The translations under genes were made by a program, and so were the position numbers. The notes under the pieces are model-generated. The model was not told the DNA's origin. It worked only from the letters and a program-made list of their open reading frames with translations, and ran no database searches. Shown here piece after piece: positions 4,944-5,875 of a DNA stretch of 5,875 nt; positions within the stretch are counted from its first letter, which is position 1, and each line of letters opens with the position of its first letter. Source of the stretch: 70-18 sp041691815 (GTDB taxonomy: Bacteria > Pseudomonadota > Alphaproteobacteria > Acetobacterales > Acetobacteraceae); the NCBI GenBank assembly GCA_041691815.1, contig JBEPTZ010000198.1:1-5875 (forward strand), read 5' to 3'.

Positions 4944-5816
4944 ATGCCGGACAGCGACAAACTCCACCTCCACCTCGTCTCCGACGCCACCGGCGAGACG
5001 CTGAACTCCGTACTGCGCGCCACCATCGCCCAGTTCGACGAAGCCCACGACGGCGACAGCGTGGTAACCCACCGCTGGAGCCTGATCCGCACCCGCTTCC
5101 AACTCCACCGCGTCATCGATGGCATCGAGGCCGAACCCGGCCCGATCCTCTCCACCCTGGTCGAAGCCGGCCTGCGCAGCGAACTGGAAACCGCCGCCCA
5201 GCGCCTCAACCTGGCCCTCGTGCATGTGCTGGATCCGGTCACCACCATGCTACAAGCGCATTTCGGCCACCAGGCCGGCGCCCGTCCCGGCCGCCAATAC
5301 GTGCTCGACGCCGCCTATTTCAAACGCATCGACGCCATGCACTACATCATGGCCCACGACGACGGCCAGGCGCAGTCCGGCATCGCCGAGGCCGACGTGG
5401 TGCTGGTCGGCGTCTCCCGGAGTTCGAAAACCCCCACCTCGTTCTACCTCGCCAACCGCGGCATCAAGGCCGCCAACATCCCGCTGGTCCCCGGTACGCC
5501 GGAAAACCCCGGCCTGGAAAACCCCCACTGCCCGGTGATCGGCCTCACGCTTGACGCCGACGCACTGATCGAAATCCGCCGCCACCGCCTGCGCATGATC
5601 GGTGCCACCGGAGGCGGCCAGATCGCCCACGCCGACACCAGCGACTATATCGACCCCGACGCGGTGAAAGCCGAACTGCTCTGGGCCCGCCGTCTCGCCC
5701 AGCGCCGCGGCTGGCCGGTAATCGACGTCACCCGCCGCTCGATCGAGGAAACCGCCGCCACCGTGCTGCAACTGATGGACGCCTGGCACGAGCGCCGGCG
5801 CAAGCTGGCGCCATGA
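4944..5816 (+). CDS. ppsR: PEP synthase/PPDK regulatory protein (DUF299/RP001 family), bifunctional kinase-pyrophosphorylase
   Basis: Members use ADP to phosphorylate a threonine of PEP synthase or pyruvate phosphate dikinase, switching it off, and use phosphate to reverse this, so they set the direction of pyruvate/PEP interconversion. The 290-residue protein shows the family marks: LHLHLVSDATGETL (7-20), RIDAMHYIMAHDDG (128-141), the P-loop-like GVSRSSKTPTS (156-166) with Lys162, FYLANRG (167-173) and DVTRRSIEETA (261-271). The ATG at 4944 is chosen because it lies just before the conserved N-terminus; the in-frame TTG at 4911 would add eleven residues of poor character. No clear Shine-Dalgarno precedes the ATG. 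Which target is present (PpsA or PPDK) cannot be told. It must not be confused with the photosynthesis repressor also called PpsR. Third positions are strongly C-biased (44 C, 10 G in the first 60 codons), unlike the heme genes. Confidence 0.96.
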   Translation: MPDSDKLHLHLVSDATGETLNSVLRATIAQFDEAHDGDSVVTHRWSLIRTRFQLHRVIDGIEAEPGPILSTLVEAGLRSELETAAQRLNLALVHVLDPVTTMLQAHFGHQAGARPGRQYVLDAAYFKRIDAMHYIMAHDDGQAQSGIAEADVVLVGVSRSSKTPTSFYLANRGIKAANIPLVPGTPENPGLENPHCPVIGLTLDADALIEIRRHRLRMIGATGGGQIAHADTSDYIDPDAVKAELLWARRLAQRRGWPVIDVTRRSIEETAATVLQLMDAWHERRRKLAP

Positions 5817-5821
5817 AGGGA

Positions 5822-5862
5822 AGGTCTTCTTTTTGTGAACAAAAAGAAGCAAAAAAACTTTC
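5822..5862 (+). repeat. A-rich hairpin element, copy 2, with perfect 24-nt palindrome
   Basis: CTTCTTTTTGT (5826-5836) and ACAAAAAGAAG (5839-5849) pair over all 11 bp around two central bases, followed by CAAAAAAACTTTCC. It begins ten bases after the ppsR stop. A run of A rather than U follows the stem on the plus strand, and no U-run follows on the minus strand, so it is not a textbook terminator in either direction, although it may still end or stabilise the ppsR message. The sequence stands out sharply in AT content from its surroundings. Similar elements are, as I recall, dispersed in Acetobacteraceae genomes; I cannot check that here. Confidence 0.6.
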
Positions 5863-5875
5863 CATCCATTGGAGT

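Noticed and set aside
4665..5225. Minus-strand 186-codon frame across the ppsR 5' half and the intergenic gap
   Set aside because: No recognisable motif; it is antisense to the conserved ppsR domain and its composition mirrors that gene.

Overview
This window is high-GC chromosomal DNA from an alphaproteobacterium. The gene content and order (rho, hemJ, hemH, hemE, then a divergent DUF299/RP001-type regulator) are typical of that class. I lean towards Rhodospirillales/Acetobacteraceae, partly because A/T-rich hairpin repeats like the one at the right edge are, as I recall, common there; that family-level guess is weak. I see no mobile element, phage gene, CRISPR array, tRNA or rRNA.

Layout. 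The minus strand carries a compact cluster read right to left: hemE (uroporphyrinogen decarboxylase), a 31-bp gap, hemH (ferrochelatase), a HAD-family phosphatase, hemJ (protoporphyrinogen oxidase), then rho (cut by the left edge). hemH/HAD and HAD/hemJ both overlap by ATGA, with good Shine-Dalgarno sequences inside the upstream gene, so these three are probably translationally coupled. Between hemJ and rho is a 249-bp leader with a good sigma70-type promoter directly after the hemJ stop, a C-rich/G-poor tract resembling a Rho utilisation site, and a small hairpin. On the plus strand, ppsR (the PEP synthase/PPDK regulatory protein, RP001 family) diverges from hemE across a 308-bp gap. A perfect 24-nt palindrome follows ppsR.

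How the genes work together. hemE, hemJ and hemH supply three of the last four steps from uroporphyrinogen III to protoheme; the missing step, coproporphyrinogen oxidase, must be elsewhere. rho is the essential termination factor and appears to have its own promoter and possibly autoregulation. ppsR controls the pyruvate/PEP interconversion enzyme by reversible phosphorylation.

Most interesting region. The hemE-ppsR gap is the same gene junction (hemE-RP001) that holds the chromosomal replication origin in Caulobacter and has been proposed as origin in Rickettsia. Here it holds two 8/9 matches to the DnaA box, a short A-rich stretch and a strong G-quadruplex motif. Against it, third-position base use shows no switch of strand asymmetry across the gap: hemE is G3-rich and ppsR C3-rich on their own coding strands, so the plus strand is C-rich on both sides. 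It is therefore a candidate or ancestral origin, not a proven one.
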